Part shown: positions 42,598 through 50,237 of the stretch, in pieces
How positions within the stretch are numbered: position 1 is the stretch's first letter
Layout: every line of letters starts with the position of its first letter
Assembly: GCA_964578535.1 (NCBI GenBank)
Contig: CAZODI010000009.1
Span: forward strand, 1-64,000
DNA: 64,000 nucleotides
Source of the DNA: PHBD01 sp964578535
GTDB taxonomy: Bacteria; Desulfobacterota; Syntrophia; Syntrophales; PHBD01
Direction of reading: 5' to 3'
The notes under the pieces: generated by a model
Database searches by the model: none
Seen by the model: only the letters and a program-made list of their open reading frames with translations
What the model was told of the DNA's origin: nothing
Made by a program: the position numbers and the translations under genes

Positions 42598-44799
42598 TCA
42601 CATCTCCATGGTGCGGCTCTTCTCGTGGGAGAGCCAGCGCGAATAGGCGCACATCTTTGCCAGAACCCTGACCGCCCGCTCCGGTGTCTGGAAGGCGACG
42701 CCCTTGTAGGGGCTTCCCTCCACCTCCACGATCGACCGGCTGTCTTCCTCGTTCAGAAGGGCCACGCCCAGCACCGGTTTCCGGTAGGTCTCCATCATCC
42801 GGACGACGAACCGGGTGAAGTCCCTTTCGTTCTGGCTCACCAGGTCGAGACTGGCCTTCAGCCCGTCTTCCGTGTAATTGGGGTCCGTCCGGATCGCCGA
42901 ATCGGCAACCGTCCGGAAGAAGCTGACCCGCCCCAGCATGCCCAGGTGCAGAACGGCGTCGCACTCCTCCCATTTCAGGAGCTCCTCGGTGATGCGCTGG
43001 GGAATCAGGGGGTCGAACTCGGCCACCAGGTCGATGGGGTTGGTGTGGCTCCAGTAGGGGGGCAGGATCTTGTCGATTCCCGCAATGATCTCGTCCGAGA
43101 GGTTGGGGATGGCCAGCCCGTTCTCGACGCAGAGGTCCGTTGCCACGACGCCCCATCCTCCGCCCAGGGTGACGATGCCGATCCGGTTGCCCTTCGGCAG
43201 GGGGAGGGCGGAGAATGCCGCGGACAGATCCAGGAGATCCGTGGGATGGTCGGCCGGGATCATGCCTGCCTGTCGGCAGGCGGCCTGGAAGACGGCGATG
43301 TTGGAAGCCAGGGCGCCGGTGTGGCTGGCCGCGGCCCGGTTCCCGGCGTCGGTCCGCCCGCCCTTGAGAACCACCACCGGCTTCCTGCGGCCCACCCGCC
43401 GGGCCGTCTCGACAAACCGAGCCCCGTTCTTGATGCTCTCCAGGTACAGAACCACCGTGCGGGTCGGATCGTCCTTTTCGAAGGCGTCGAGGAAATCCTC
43501 GATTGTAATCATGCCCTCGTTGCCGGAGCCGCAGAAGGCCCGGATTCCGATTCCCTGCGATTTCGCGTATGCCAGCAGCTGCGTTCCCAGGTTTCCCGAC
43601 TGGGCCACCAGGGACATCTCCCCCGCCCCGGGCCGGACGTGCATCCCCATGCAGTAAAAATGGTGGTGCGGGTTGCACAGGCCCATGGTGTTGGGGCCCA
43701 GGATCAGGATGCCCAGCTCCCGCGCCTGGGCGATCAATTCCCGCTCGAGCTGCCGTCCCTTGTCGCCTGTCTCGCTGAAGCCCGAGCTGATGAGCAAGAC
43801 GCAGCGGATCCCCTTGGCGGCGATCTCGGGGATGACGGAGGACACGCCGGCCGCCGGGACGGTGACGACCGCCAGGTCCACCGGTCCGGGGATGTCTGCG
43901 ACCGATTTGAAGACGGGCCTTCCGGCGATGACGCCGCCTTTCGCGTTCACCAGGTGAAACTCCCCTTGAAAGCCGCCGGCGGCCACGTTGGTGAACAGCA
44001 TGTGGCCCCATTTCCCGATGATTCCGGATGCGCCGATGAAAGCGACGGAGCGGGGGTAGAAGAATCCGGCCAGGTCCTTGGGATCGACCGGTTCCGCCGC
44101 CGCCGGGGGGGCAACCCTGTTGCCCAGCACGACCAGGGCGTCGACGGCGGTGACGCGGCCGTCCGGTCCGATCAGCAGGGGATTGATGTCCACTTCCGTC
44201 ACGTCCGGGCATTCTTCCGCCAGGCGCGACAGGCCCGTCAGGGTCCGGATGATGTCTTCCCGGCGGGCCTGCCTGTCCCCGCGGAAGGGACCCAGCAGGA
44301 CGGCGGAACGGATTTCATCCACCATCCGGGCGGCTTCCGCTTCATCAAAGGGCGGTACGCGGAAGACCACGTCCCGCAGGGCCTCGGTGAAAACGCCGCC
44401 GAGGCCGAACATGACCACGGGGCCGAACAGGGGATCGCAGAAAAGGCCGGCCACGAATTCCCGGCGGCCCGCCACCATCGGCTGGATCAGGTATCCTTCC
44501 AGGTCGGAGCCGGCAGCCTGTTCGATTTCACCGGCGGCCCGGCGAACCTCTTCGTCCGATGCCAGGTGAAGCTTGACCAGCCCGCGCTCCGTCTTGTGGG
44601 TCAGGCGCGCACCCAGACCTTTCAGGACCACGGGGTATCCCAGGCGGCGGGCCTCCTCGATGGCTTCCCCGGGTGTTTTGCAGGCGGCTTCCTCCACGAC
44701 GGGGATCCCGTATTGCCGGAGCAGCGTTTTGGATTCCGCCTCCGTCAACGCGGATCTCCCCTCCTGGAGAGCCTTCTGGATCCCTGCAATTATCTTCAT
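42598..44799 (-). CDS. ADP-forming acyl-CoA synthetase (acetate-CoA ligase type), fused subunits
   Basis: The 733-residue protein fuses an N-terminal ATP-grasp (beta) domain (about 1-235; VVLKGLGARLTHKTERG, VMFGLGGVFTEALRDVVFRV) to CoA-binding and ligase domains (alpha), including FYPRSVAFIGASGIIGKWGH. Catalytic His is in SHTGALAS. It couples acyl-CoA hydrolysis to ATP synthesis (or the reverse) through phosphohistidine, a means of substrate-level ATP formation in anaerobes. The substrate is unspecified. GAGG lies 6 nt before the ATG at 44799. It is first in the operon. Confidence 0.9.
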   Translation of the reverse strand: MKIIAGIQKALQEGRSALTEAESKTLLRQYGIPVVEEAACKTPGEAIEEARRLGYPVVLKGLGARLTHKTERGLVKLHLASDEEVRRAAGEIEQAAGSDLEGYLIQPMVAGRREFVAGLFCDPLFGPVVMFGLGGVFTEALRDVVFRVPPFDEAEAARMVDEIRSAVLLGPFRGDRQARREDIIRTLTGLSRLAEECPDVTEVDINPLLIGPDGRVTAVDALVVLGNRVAPPAAAEPVDPKDLAGFFYPRSVAFIGASGIIGKWGHMLFTNVAAGGFQGEFHLVNAKGGVIAGRPVFKSVADIPGPVDLAVVTVPAAGVSSVIPEIAAKGIRCVLLISSGFSETGDKGRQLERELIAQARELGILILGPNTMGLCNPHHHFYCMGMHVRPGAGEMSLVAQSGNLGTQLLAYAKSQGIGIRAFCGSGNEGMITIEDFLDAFEKDDPTRTVVLYLESIKNGARFVETARRVGRRKPVVVLKGGRTDAGNRAAASHTGALASNIAVFQAACRQAGMIPADHPTDLLDLSAAFSALPLPKGNRIGIVTLGGGWGVVATDLCVENGLAIPNLSDEIIAGIDKILPPYWSHTNPIDLVAEFDPLIPQRITEELLKWEECDAVLHLGMLGRVSFFRTVADSAIRTDPNYTEDGLKASLDLVSQNERDFTRFVVRMMETYRKPVLGVALLNEEDSRSIVEVEGSPYKGVAFQTPERAVRVLAKMCAYSRWLSHEKSRTMEM

Positions 44800-44833
44800 G
44801 AAACACCTCTATGATCCGATAAACGTCGTTCAT

Positions 44834-44924
44834 GGGGTGAACGCGGTTCGACCCATACCACAGGCGAAACCGTTCTGTAAATACGAACCGTGGAATCAGG
44901 GTGGACGAGGGGTGAACGCGTTCA
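44834..44924 (-). promoter_or_regulatory. Promoter and palindromic operator candidates for the acyl-CoA operon
   Basis: On the minus strand, TTTACA (44876-44881), 18-nt spacer and TATGGG (44852-44857) form a possible promoter. Two related palindromes flank it: TGAACGCGTTCA (44913-44924, perfect 12 bp, overlapping the stop codon of the Nudix gene) and GAACGCGGTTC (44839-44849). Both are within the 12-bp direct repeat GGGGTGAACGCG (44834-44845 and 44909-44920). They could bind a TetR- or FadR-type acyl-CoA regulator; none is encoded here. Confidence 0.45.
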
Positions 44925-45740
44925 GACGGACGGTGGGAGGTTTCGGAAGGCCCGGCCGTCCGGTGTGTACTCGACGATGATGCCGTCTTCTTCGATCATC
45001 CGGGTCAGGATGCCTTCGACGACACGGTTCCGGGTGGAGCGGATTGCCTCTTCCAGGGTCCGGAAACCGCTCAGCTCCTCGATAGTCAGGAGGGTGGGGA
45101 GAACCATGTTGAACCGTCCCCGCCGGGCGTCTTCCAGGATGTCTCCGGGGGTGCGCCAGACGTGGTCCGTGAGTTCGACCCCATCGTGAAGGGCCTCCTG
45201 GTGTCCCGGAGCCTCCGCCAGGAAAAAGCGGACGTCGTAGCGCAGGGGGAGAAACTCCGGGGTGATCCAGTGGGAAAAATAATGGAGCCGGTCGCAGGCC
45301 AGCGTCAGCTTTTCCTGTTCGAGAACGTCCGCGAAGGCCATGTCGCCCCCGATCAGGCGCCTCCGGAAGGATCGCAGCCGCTCCGCCTCCCCGTCGAGGG
45401 ACGGGGAGAAGAGGTCGCCGTCGGGACGGCGGGCCAGGAGAATGCCCACTTCCTCGAAGGTTTCCCGGATGGCTGCGACCCAGGAACCCAGCGCCACGTG
45501 CGGGGACGGGCAGGCCTCCAGGATCCCCAGTGCCCGGGAGGCCGTCAGGCCCGCGCAGAGCCGCTCCAGTCGCTCCGAGCCGTCTTCCTCGTCCAGGACG
45601 CCTCCCGGGAAGACATACGCGTCGGGAACGAACTTGCTCTTCCGGTCCCTCCGGACCATGAGCACTTCAAAGCCGTCGCCGCCCCCGGGGGGGCGGCGGA
45701 GCAGGATGACGGTCGATGCTTCCTTGGGGGTTACGATCAT
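44922..45740 (-). CDS. Nudix hydrolase with expanded Nudix box
   Basis: The 272-residue protein begins MIVTPKEASTVILLRRP. The Nudix region has GGVLDEEDG and AAIRETFEEVGILLA separated by an insertion of about 45 residues, like the NUDT19-type CoA-diphosphatase family. ATG 45740 was preferred over the TTG at 45746. The substrate is possibly CoA or acyl-CoA, which would suit the adjacent acyl-CoA operon, but this is inference. It lies 19 nt downstream of lon. Confidence 0.82.
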   Translation of the reverse strand: MIVTPKEASTVILLRRPPGGGDGFEVLMVRRDRKSKFVPDAYVFPGGVLDEEDGSERLERLCAGLTASRALGILEACPSPHVALGSWVAAIRETFEEVGILLARRPDGDLFSPSLDGEAERLRSFRRRLIGGDMAFADVLEQEKLTLACDRLHYFSHWITPEFLPLRYDVRFFLAEAPGHQEALHDGVELTDHVWRTPGDILEDARRGRFNMVLPTLLTIEELSGFRTLEEAIRSTRNRVVEGILTRMIEEDGIIVEYTPDGRAFRNLPPSV

Positions 45741-45759
45741 GGCCAATCTCTTCTGCCTG

Positions 45760-48120
45760 CTATTTTTCCAGGGCGAGCCGGAGGACTTCCATCATGTCGT
45801 CGACGAAGTGGAAGACGATCTCCTTCCGGACTTTTGCCGGCACATCCTCCAGGTCCTTCCGGTTCCAGCGCGGGAGCAGGATCGTCTTGACGCCCGCCCG
45901 ATGTGCCGCCAGGACCTTCTCCTTGATTCCGCCGACGGGGAGCACAAGGCCCCGGAGCGTGATCTCGCCCGTCATGGCCAGGTCCCTCTTCACCTGCTTG
46001 TTCGTCAAAAGCGATGTGAGGGCTGTCAGCATCGTCACACCCGCCGACGGTCCGTCCTTGGGGATGGCGCCGGAGGGTACGTGAATGTGCAGGTCCCGGT
46101 CCTCGAAGAAATCCTCGGGGATCCCCAGTTCGACGGCGTTGGCCCGGATAAAGCTCAGGGCCGCCGAGGCCGATTCCTTCATAACGTCTCCCAGCTGGCC
46201 CGTCAGGGTGAGGCCCTTTTTCCCCTTCATGGAGGTGGCCTCGATGAACAGGAGGTCGCCCCCGGCGGGGGTCCAGGCCAGGCCCATGGCGACGCCGGGC
46301 TTGGAGACGCGGGCGTGCATCTCCGAGAAGATCCGCACGGATCCCAGGTACCGGTGGAGGTCCCCGGTACGGATGGAGGCCTTCTGGATCTCTCCCTCGG
46401 CGATACGGCTGGCCACGCCGCGGCAGATGTTGGCGATCTCCCGCTCCAGGTTCCGGACGCCCGCCTCCCGGGTGTAGCCGCAGACGATGCGCCGGATGGC
46501 CCCGCGGGAAATCCGGATCTGATCGGGCGAAAGGCCGTTTTCCCGGATCTGGCGGGGGATCAGGTAGCGCAGGGCGATGTGGACCTTCTCCTCCTCCGTG
46601 TAGCCCGGCAGCTCGATGATCTCCAGCCGGTCCCGGAGGGCCGGCGGGATGGTCTCGAGGATGTTGGCCGTGGTGATGAACATCACCTTCGAGAGATCGA
46701 AGGGCACGTCCAGGTAGTGATCCGAGAACGTGTTGTTCTGCGCCGGGTCGAGCACCTCCAGGAGGGCCGAGGAGGGATCGCCCCGGAAGTCGCTGCCCAG
46801 CTTGTCGATCTCGTCGAGCATGAAGACGGGGTTGTTCGACTCGGCCCGCCGGATGCCCTGGATGATGCGGCCCGGCAGGGCGCCGACGTAGGTCCGGCGA
46901 TGCCCGCGGATCTCCGCCTCGTCCCGCACACCTCCCAGGGAGAGGCGGTAGAACTTCCGGCCCAGGGCACGGGCGATGGACGTCCCCAGCGAGGTCTTGC
47001 CGGTGCCCGGAGGTCCGGCGAGGCAGAGAATGGGCCCCTTGGAGTCGGGCTTGAGCCTCCGGACCGCCAGGTACTCGAGGATGCGCTTTTTCGGCTTCTC
47101 CAGGCCGTAGTGGTCGTCATCGAGGACCTTCCGGGCCTTCCGGATGTCCAGGTTGTCTTCCGTGCTCTCGTGCCAGGGCAGGGCCGTGATCCAGTCCAGG
47201 TACGTTGAGGAGACGGTGAACTCCGCCGAGGACGGGTGCATCCGGGACAGCCGGTCCAGCTCCCGGAGGGCTTCCTTCTTCGCCTCCTCCGGCAGGTTCT
47301 TTTCCTCGATCTTTGCCCGGTACTCCTCGATCTCGACCTTGGACTCCTCGCTCTCACCCAGCTCCTTGCGGATGGCCGCCAGCTGCTGGCGCAGGTAGTA
47401 TTCCCTCTGGCTCTTGTCGATGTCGTTCTTGACCTGGGACTGGATCTTGCTGCCCAGCTCCAGGATCTCCACCTGGTGGTTCACCAGACGGGTCACTTCC
47501 TGGAGCCGCTCCTTGACGTCGAGGGCCTCCAGGATTTTCTGCTTCTCATCCATGGTGACGTTGATAACCGAGGCGATGATGTCCGCCAGGATGCCCGGCT
47601 CGCTGATGTTCTTCGCCATGGCCCCGAATTCCTGGGGCAGAAAGGGAGACAGCTTGACGATGCGGTCAAAAAGGCTGACGAGGTTGGCCATCAGGGCCTC
47701 CACCTCGATGTCCATTCCTCCCCGGTCCTCCAGGGTCTCCACCCGGGCGCGGATATAGGGCTTCCCCTCGATAAACTCGATCACCCGGAAACGGCTGATT
47801 CCCTGGACGAGAAGCTGGGCCTTGTTGTCGCCGATCTTGGCCATCTTGAGTATGACGGCGCTGGTTCCGATATCGTGGAAGTGGCTGCGTTCGAGCTTTG
47901 CTTCCTGGGGAGAGGTCTTTGCCAGGAGCAGCCCCATGACGCGGTCCGTGGACATGGCCTCGTCGACGAGCTGGATCGCCTGCTCACCGGAGACCTCCAT
48001 CGGAAACATCATCCGGGGATACACGGCCACATTGAAAAGCGGCATGATGGGAATGACGCCGGGTACCTGAACGGCACCGGCATCAACTTTTACTTCCTCG
48101 GGAGCTTTCAATTCCTCCAT
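45760..48120 (-). CDS. lon: ATP-dependent protease Lon
   Basis: The 786-residue protein has an N-terminal LonN domain (VIPIMPLFNVAVYPRMMFPM), an AAA+ module with GPPGTGKTSLGTSIARALGR (Walker A), and the serine-lysine peptidase with PKDGPSAGVTMLTAL (catalytic Ser) and GGIKEKVLAAHRAG (catalytic Lys). It degrades misfolded and regulatory proteins. The start is ATG 48120 with GGAGG 5 nt upstream; ATG 48132 is upstream of the ribosome binding site. It follows hsp20 on the same strand, giving a proteostasis pair. Confidence 0.96.
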   Translation of the reverse strand: MEELKAPEEVKVDAGAVQVPGVIPIMPLFNVAVYPRMMFPMEVSGEQAIQLVDEAMSTDRVMGLLLAKTSPQEAKLERSHFHDIGTSAVILKMAKIGDNKAQLLVQGISRFRVIEFIEGKPYIRARVETLEDRGGMDIEVEALMANLVSLFDRIVKLSPFLPQEFGAMAKNISEPGILADIIASVINVTMDEKQKILEALDVKERLQEVTRLVNHQVEILELGSKIQSQVKNDIDKSQREYYLRQQLAAIRKELGESEESKVEIEEYRAKIEEKNLPEEAKKEALRELDRLSRMHPSSAEFTVSSTYLDWITALPWHESTEDNLDIRKARKVLDDDHYGLEKPKKRILEYLAVRRLKPDSKGPILCLAGPPGTGKTSLGTSIARALGRKFYRLSLGGVRDEAEIRGHRRTYVGALPGRIIQGIRRAESNNPVFMLDEIDKLGSDFRGDPSSALLEVLDPAQNNTFSDHYLDVPFDLSKVMFITTANILETIPPALRDRLEIIELPGYTEEEKVHIALRYLIPRQIRENGLSPDQIRISRGAIRRIVCGYTREAGVRNLEREIANICRGVASRIAEGEIQKASIRTGDLHRYLGSVRIFSEMHARVSKPGVAMGLAWTPAGGDLLFIEATSMKGKKGLTLTGQLGDVMKESASAALSFIRANAVELGIPEDFFEDRDLHIHVPSGAIPKDGPSAGVTMLTALTSLLTNKQVKRDLAMTGEITLRGLVLPVGGIKEKVLAAHRAGVKTILLPRWNRKDLEDVPAKVRKEIVFHFVDDMMEVLRLALEK

Positions 48121-48194
48121 GATTACCTCCATTCGGGTCGTTCCACACGCCCCATTAGAGTAAGCATGAAAGGGCAGAGATCAAGGGATGGATT

Positions 48195-48638
48195 TCAAGC
48201 CTGGTTCTTTATGCGTACGCGATGGACCCGATCCAGCGGCCTTTTGAGCATCCGGATGACCAGGAGGCCGTTGGAAAAGGTGGCGTGGACGTGGTCCGCA
48301 TCCACCGGGGCCGGGAGGGAAAGCCGGCGTTCGAAGGGACCGAAGGGGATTTCCGCGAGCCGGAATCGGGCGCTGCCATCCATGGAGGGTTCGGAGCGCC
48401 GCCCCGAGACGGTTACGGTATCCGAGGAGACCTCCAGTTGCAGGTCTTCCCGGCGGACACCGGCGATTTCCACCAGGAGTACGATTTCACCGACGGTTTC
48501 ATACATGTCCATGTGAGGCTGCCAGACGCGGAGCCCCTCTTCCCGCTCGGACTGAAAAAAATGCAGGGCATCTTTCGGGATGTGGGCCGCCATGATCTGG
48601 CGGGACTCTTTTCCGAAGCGGATTCTGATGTAGGGCAT
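48195..48638 (-). CDS. hsp20: Small heat-shock protein Hsp20 (alpha-crystallin family)
   Basis: The 147-residue chaperone has an alpha-crystallin domain (about 42-135) with ETVGEIVLLVEIAGVRREDLQ, FRLAEIPFGPFERRLSLPAPVD and the VHATFSNGLLVIRM strand. A short tail ends KNQA; a classical I-x-I/V motif is not evident (RVRIKN is nearest). ATG 48638 has GGAGGAAGC upstream. It is the first gene of the hsp20-lon group and has a promoter at 48689-48716. Confidence 0.9.
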   Translation of the reverse strand: MPYIRIRFGKESRQIMAAHIPKDALHFFQSEREEGLRVWQPHMDMYETVGEIVLLVEIAGVRREDLQLEVSSDTVTVSGRRSEPSMDGSARFRLAEIPFGPFERRLSLPAPVDADHVHATFSNGLLVIRMLKRPLDRVHRVRIKNQA

Positions 48639-48688
48639 GCAGCTTCCTCCCGATGGCGGGCCTGTGGAATGCTTCAGGCGACAGCATG

Positions 48689-48716
48689 AATATAATGGCC
48701 CGCGGGATAAAATCAA
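48689..48716 (-). promoter_or_regulatory. Promoter of hsp20, overlapping a divergent -10 element
   Basis: On the minus strand TTGATT (48711-48716), 16 nt, TATATT (48689-48694), about 50 nt upstream of hsp20. The CCATTAT around the -10 box also resembles a heat-shock sigma32 element. A perfect plus-strand TATAAT (48691-48696) overlaps it and may drive the divergent Nudix gene at 48755, so the two genes could compete for one polymerase. Confidence 0.55.
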
Positions 48717-48754
48717 CCGTTGTTTTTCCGGTTCTCCTGGAGTAGGAAGGCCCC

Positions 48755-49309
48755 ATGATGCCGAAAGCATGGGACGTCCTCTCCACCCGCTACGACCGTA
48801 CCTTCCGGATTTTCCGCCTGCGGACCGACCGGGCCCGCTCTCCCCGGACGGGCAAGGATCACGAGTTCTTCATCCTCGAATCCCCGACCTGGGTGAACGT
48901 CATTCCGCTCACGACGGAGCAGGAGGTGGTCCTGGTCCACCAATACCGCCACGGCACCCGGGAAGTGACCCTGGAAATCCCCGGCGGCGTCATGGAAGAG
49001 GGCGACACGCCGGAAGGGGCGGCCCGGAGGGAGCTTCGGGAGGAGACGGGCTGGCGGGAGGAGCGGATGACCTCCCTGGGCTATGTCGTTCCCAACCCGG
49101 CCATCCAGAACAACCGATGCTATACCTTCCTGGCGGAGAATGTGGTCCCGGCGGGCGCGCAGGAGCAGGACGACAAGGAGGACATCGAGGTTGTTCTGCG
49201 GCCGCTGGCGGACATTCCCGGCATGATCCGGGACGGCGAGATCCGCCACTCCCTCGTGGTCGCCGCATTTTACCGGTATTTCATGGAGTACCGGAAGGGA
49301 GGCGCCTGA
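48755..49309 (+). CDS. Nudix hydrolase (ADP-ribose pyrophosphatase type)
   Basis: The 184-residue protein has a Nudix box GGVMEEGDTPEGAARRELREETGW (about residues 77-100), with upstream VVLVHQYRHGTREVTLEIPGG and downstream PNPAIQNNRCYTFLAENV. The ADP-ribose pyrophosphatase type is likely from the YR-x-G-x5-E-P-G pattern. Two ATG codons are in tandem at 48755 and 48758, with AGGAAGG upstream. It is divergent from hsp20. Confidence 0.85.
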   Translation: MMPKAWDVLSTRYDRTFRIFRLRTDRARSPRTGKDHEFFILESPTWVNVIPLTTEQEVVLVHQYRHGTREVTLEIPGGVMEEGDTPEGAARRELREETGWREERMTSLGYVVPNPAIQNNRCYTFLAENVVPAGAQEQDDKEDIEVVLRPLADIPGMIRDGEIRHSLVVAAFYRYFMEYRKGGA

Positions 49310-49467
49310 AAGCGGCGTCCCGGGCAGCTGCAGCGAGGCGCCCGGCAGGCGGCCCAGTCGCTGCCGACTCCCCGGCCCTTGACCTTTCCGGGCACGTCTT
49401 TCTTCACCTTGTAAGGGATGCGTTTTTCCGATACGCTCAGAATCAAGAGCACAGGAGAAAAACGACC

Positions 49468-49824
49468 ATGAACAGCGAGACGGACAGCCATCGTCCCTGG
49501 GGTTTCTTCGAGGTCCTCTACGACGGCAACGAGGCCAAGGTGAAGCGGATTCTCGTCCGTCCGGGCGGCCGTCTGAGCCTCCAGCGCCACCGACGGCGGG
49601 CCGAGCACTGGTTTGTTATCCAGGGGGAGGGGATGGTGACCCTGGATAATCGCGAGATCCCCGTGAAGGCGGGTACGGCTGTGGACATTCCCCGGGGAGC
49701 CCTCCACCGGATCCATAACGCCGCCGGCGGCGACCTCGTCTATATAGAGGTACAGACGGGAGACTATTTCGGCGAGGACGACATCGAGCGCCTGGTTGAT
49801 GATTACGGGCGGGGAACGGGATGA
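49468..49824 (+). CDS. Cupin, mannose-6-phosphate isomerase type II-like
   Basis: The 118-residue protein is a single cupin domain: HRPWGFFEVLYDG, the metal-binding region LSLQRHRRRAEHWFVIQGEG (two His plus Glu-type ligands) and VDIPRGALHRIHNA. It resembles the isomerase domain of GDP-mannose pyrophosphorylase/phosphomannose isomerase. It is alone, without the usual nucleotidyltransferase. GGAG lies 10 nt before the ATG. A parS site begins 8 nt after the stop. Confidence 0.85.
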   Translation: MNSETDSHRPWGFFEVLYDGNEAKVKRILVRPGGRLSLQRHRRRAEHWFVIQGEGMVTLDNREIPVKAGTAVDIPRGALHRIHNAAGGDLVYIEVQTGDYFGEDDIERLVDDYGRGTG

Positions 49825-49831
49825 TCCCGCC

Positions 49832-49847
49832 TGTTTCACGTGAAACA
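49832..49847. other. parS centromere-like site (ParB binding), copy 2
   Basis: TGTTTCACGTGAAACA, a perfect 16-bp palindrome in the intergenic region just after the cupin gene. It is identical to the copy at 37989-38004, 11.8 kb away. Confidence 0.9.
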
Positions 49848-49948
49848 AACGGCTTGGAACGTTGAATCCGGGAGGCTTTCATAGCCCCGGGAGGAATCGC
49901 CGTCCATGGCGGCGAAGGATGTTTCAGGGACCGTTGGGAGGCATATAC

Positions 49949-50194
49949 ATGACGATGCAGGAACGGTCTTTCGATGAGGGACGGTTTCGGAATGCCTGCG
50001 AGGAGATCTGCCGGACCTTCGGCGTGCGCCCGGAGCTCTTCCTGGCGGTTCTCCTTGCCTGTGCGGTCCGCGGCAAGACGGACTGGAACCGGGAGTCGGT
50101 GCTGGAGGTCATCGCCCGGCTCCGGGAAGGCCAGGCCCCCGGGATCGTCGTTGAGGAATTCACCGTCGAGCATTTCGGAGGATCGGCCAATTGA
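49949..50194 (+). CDS. Small conserved-looking hypothetical protein upstream of polA
   Basis: The 81-residue soluble protein has GGAGG 7 nt before its ATG at 49949. No recognised domain is visible; it is helical, with an acidic C-terminus. It ends 43 nt before polA, so the two may be cotranscribed. Function unknown. Confidence 0.6.
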   Translation: MTMQERSFDEGRFRNACEEICRTFGVRPELFLAVLLACAVRGKTDWNRESVLEVIARLREGQAPGIVVEEFTVEHFGGSAN

Positions 50195-50237
50195 GGCCGA
50201 TCGGGGCGATCCAGGATCCGTCCTTCCGGGGCCGGCC

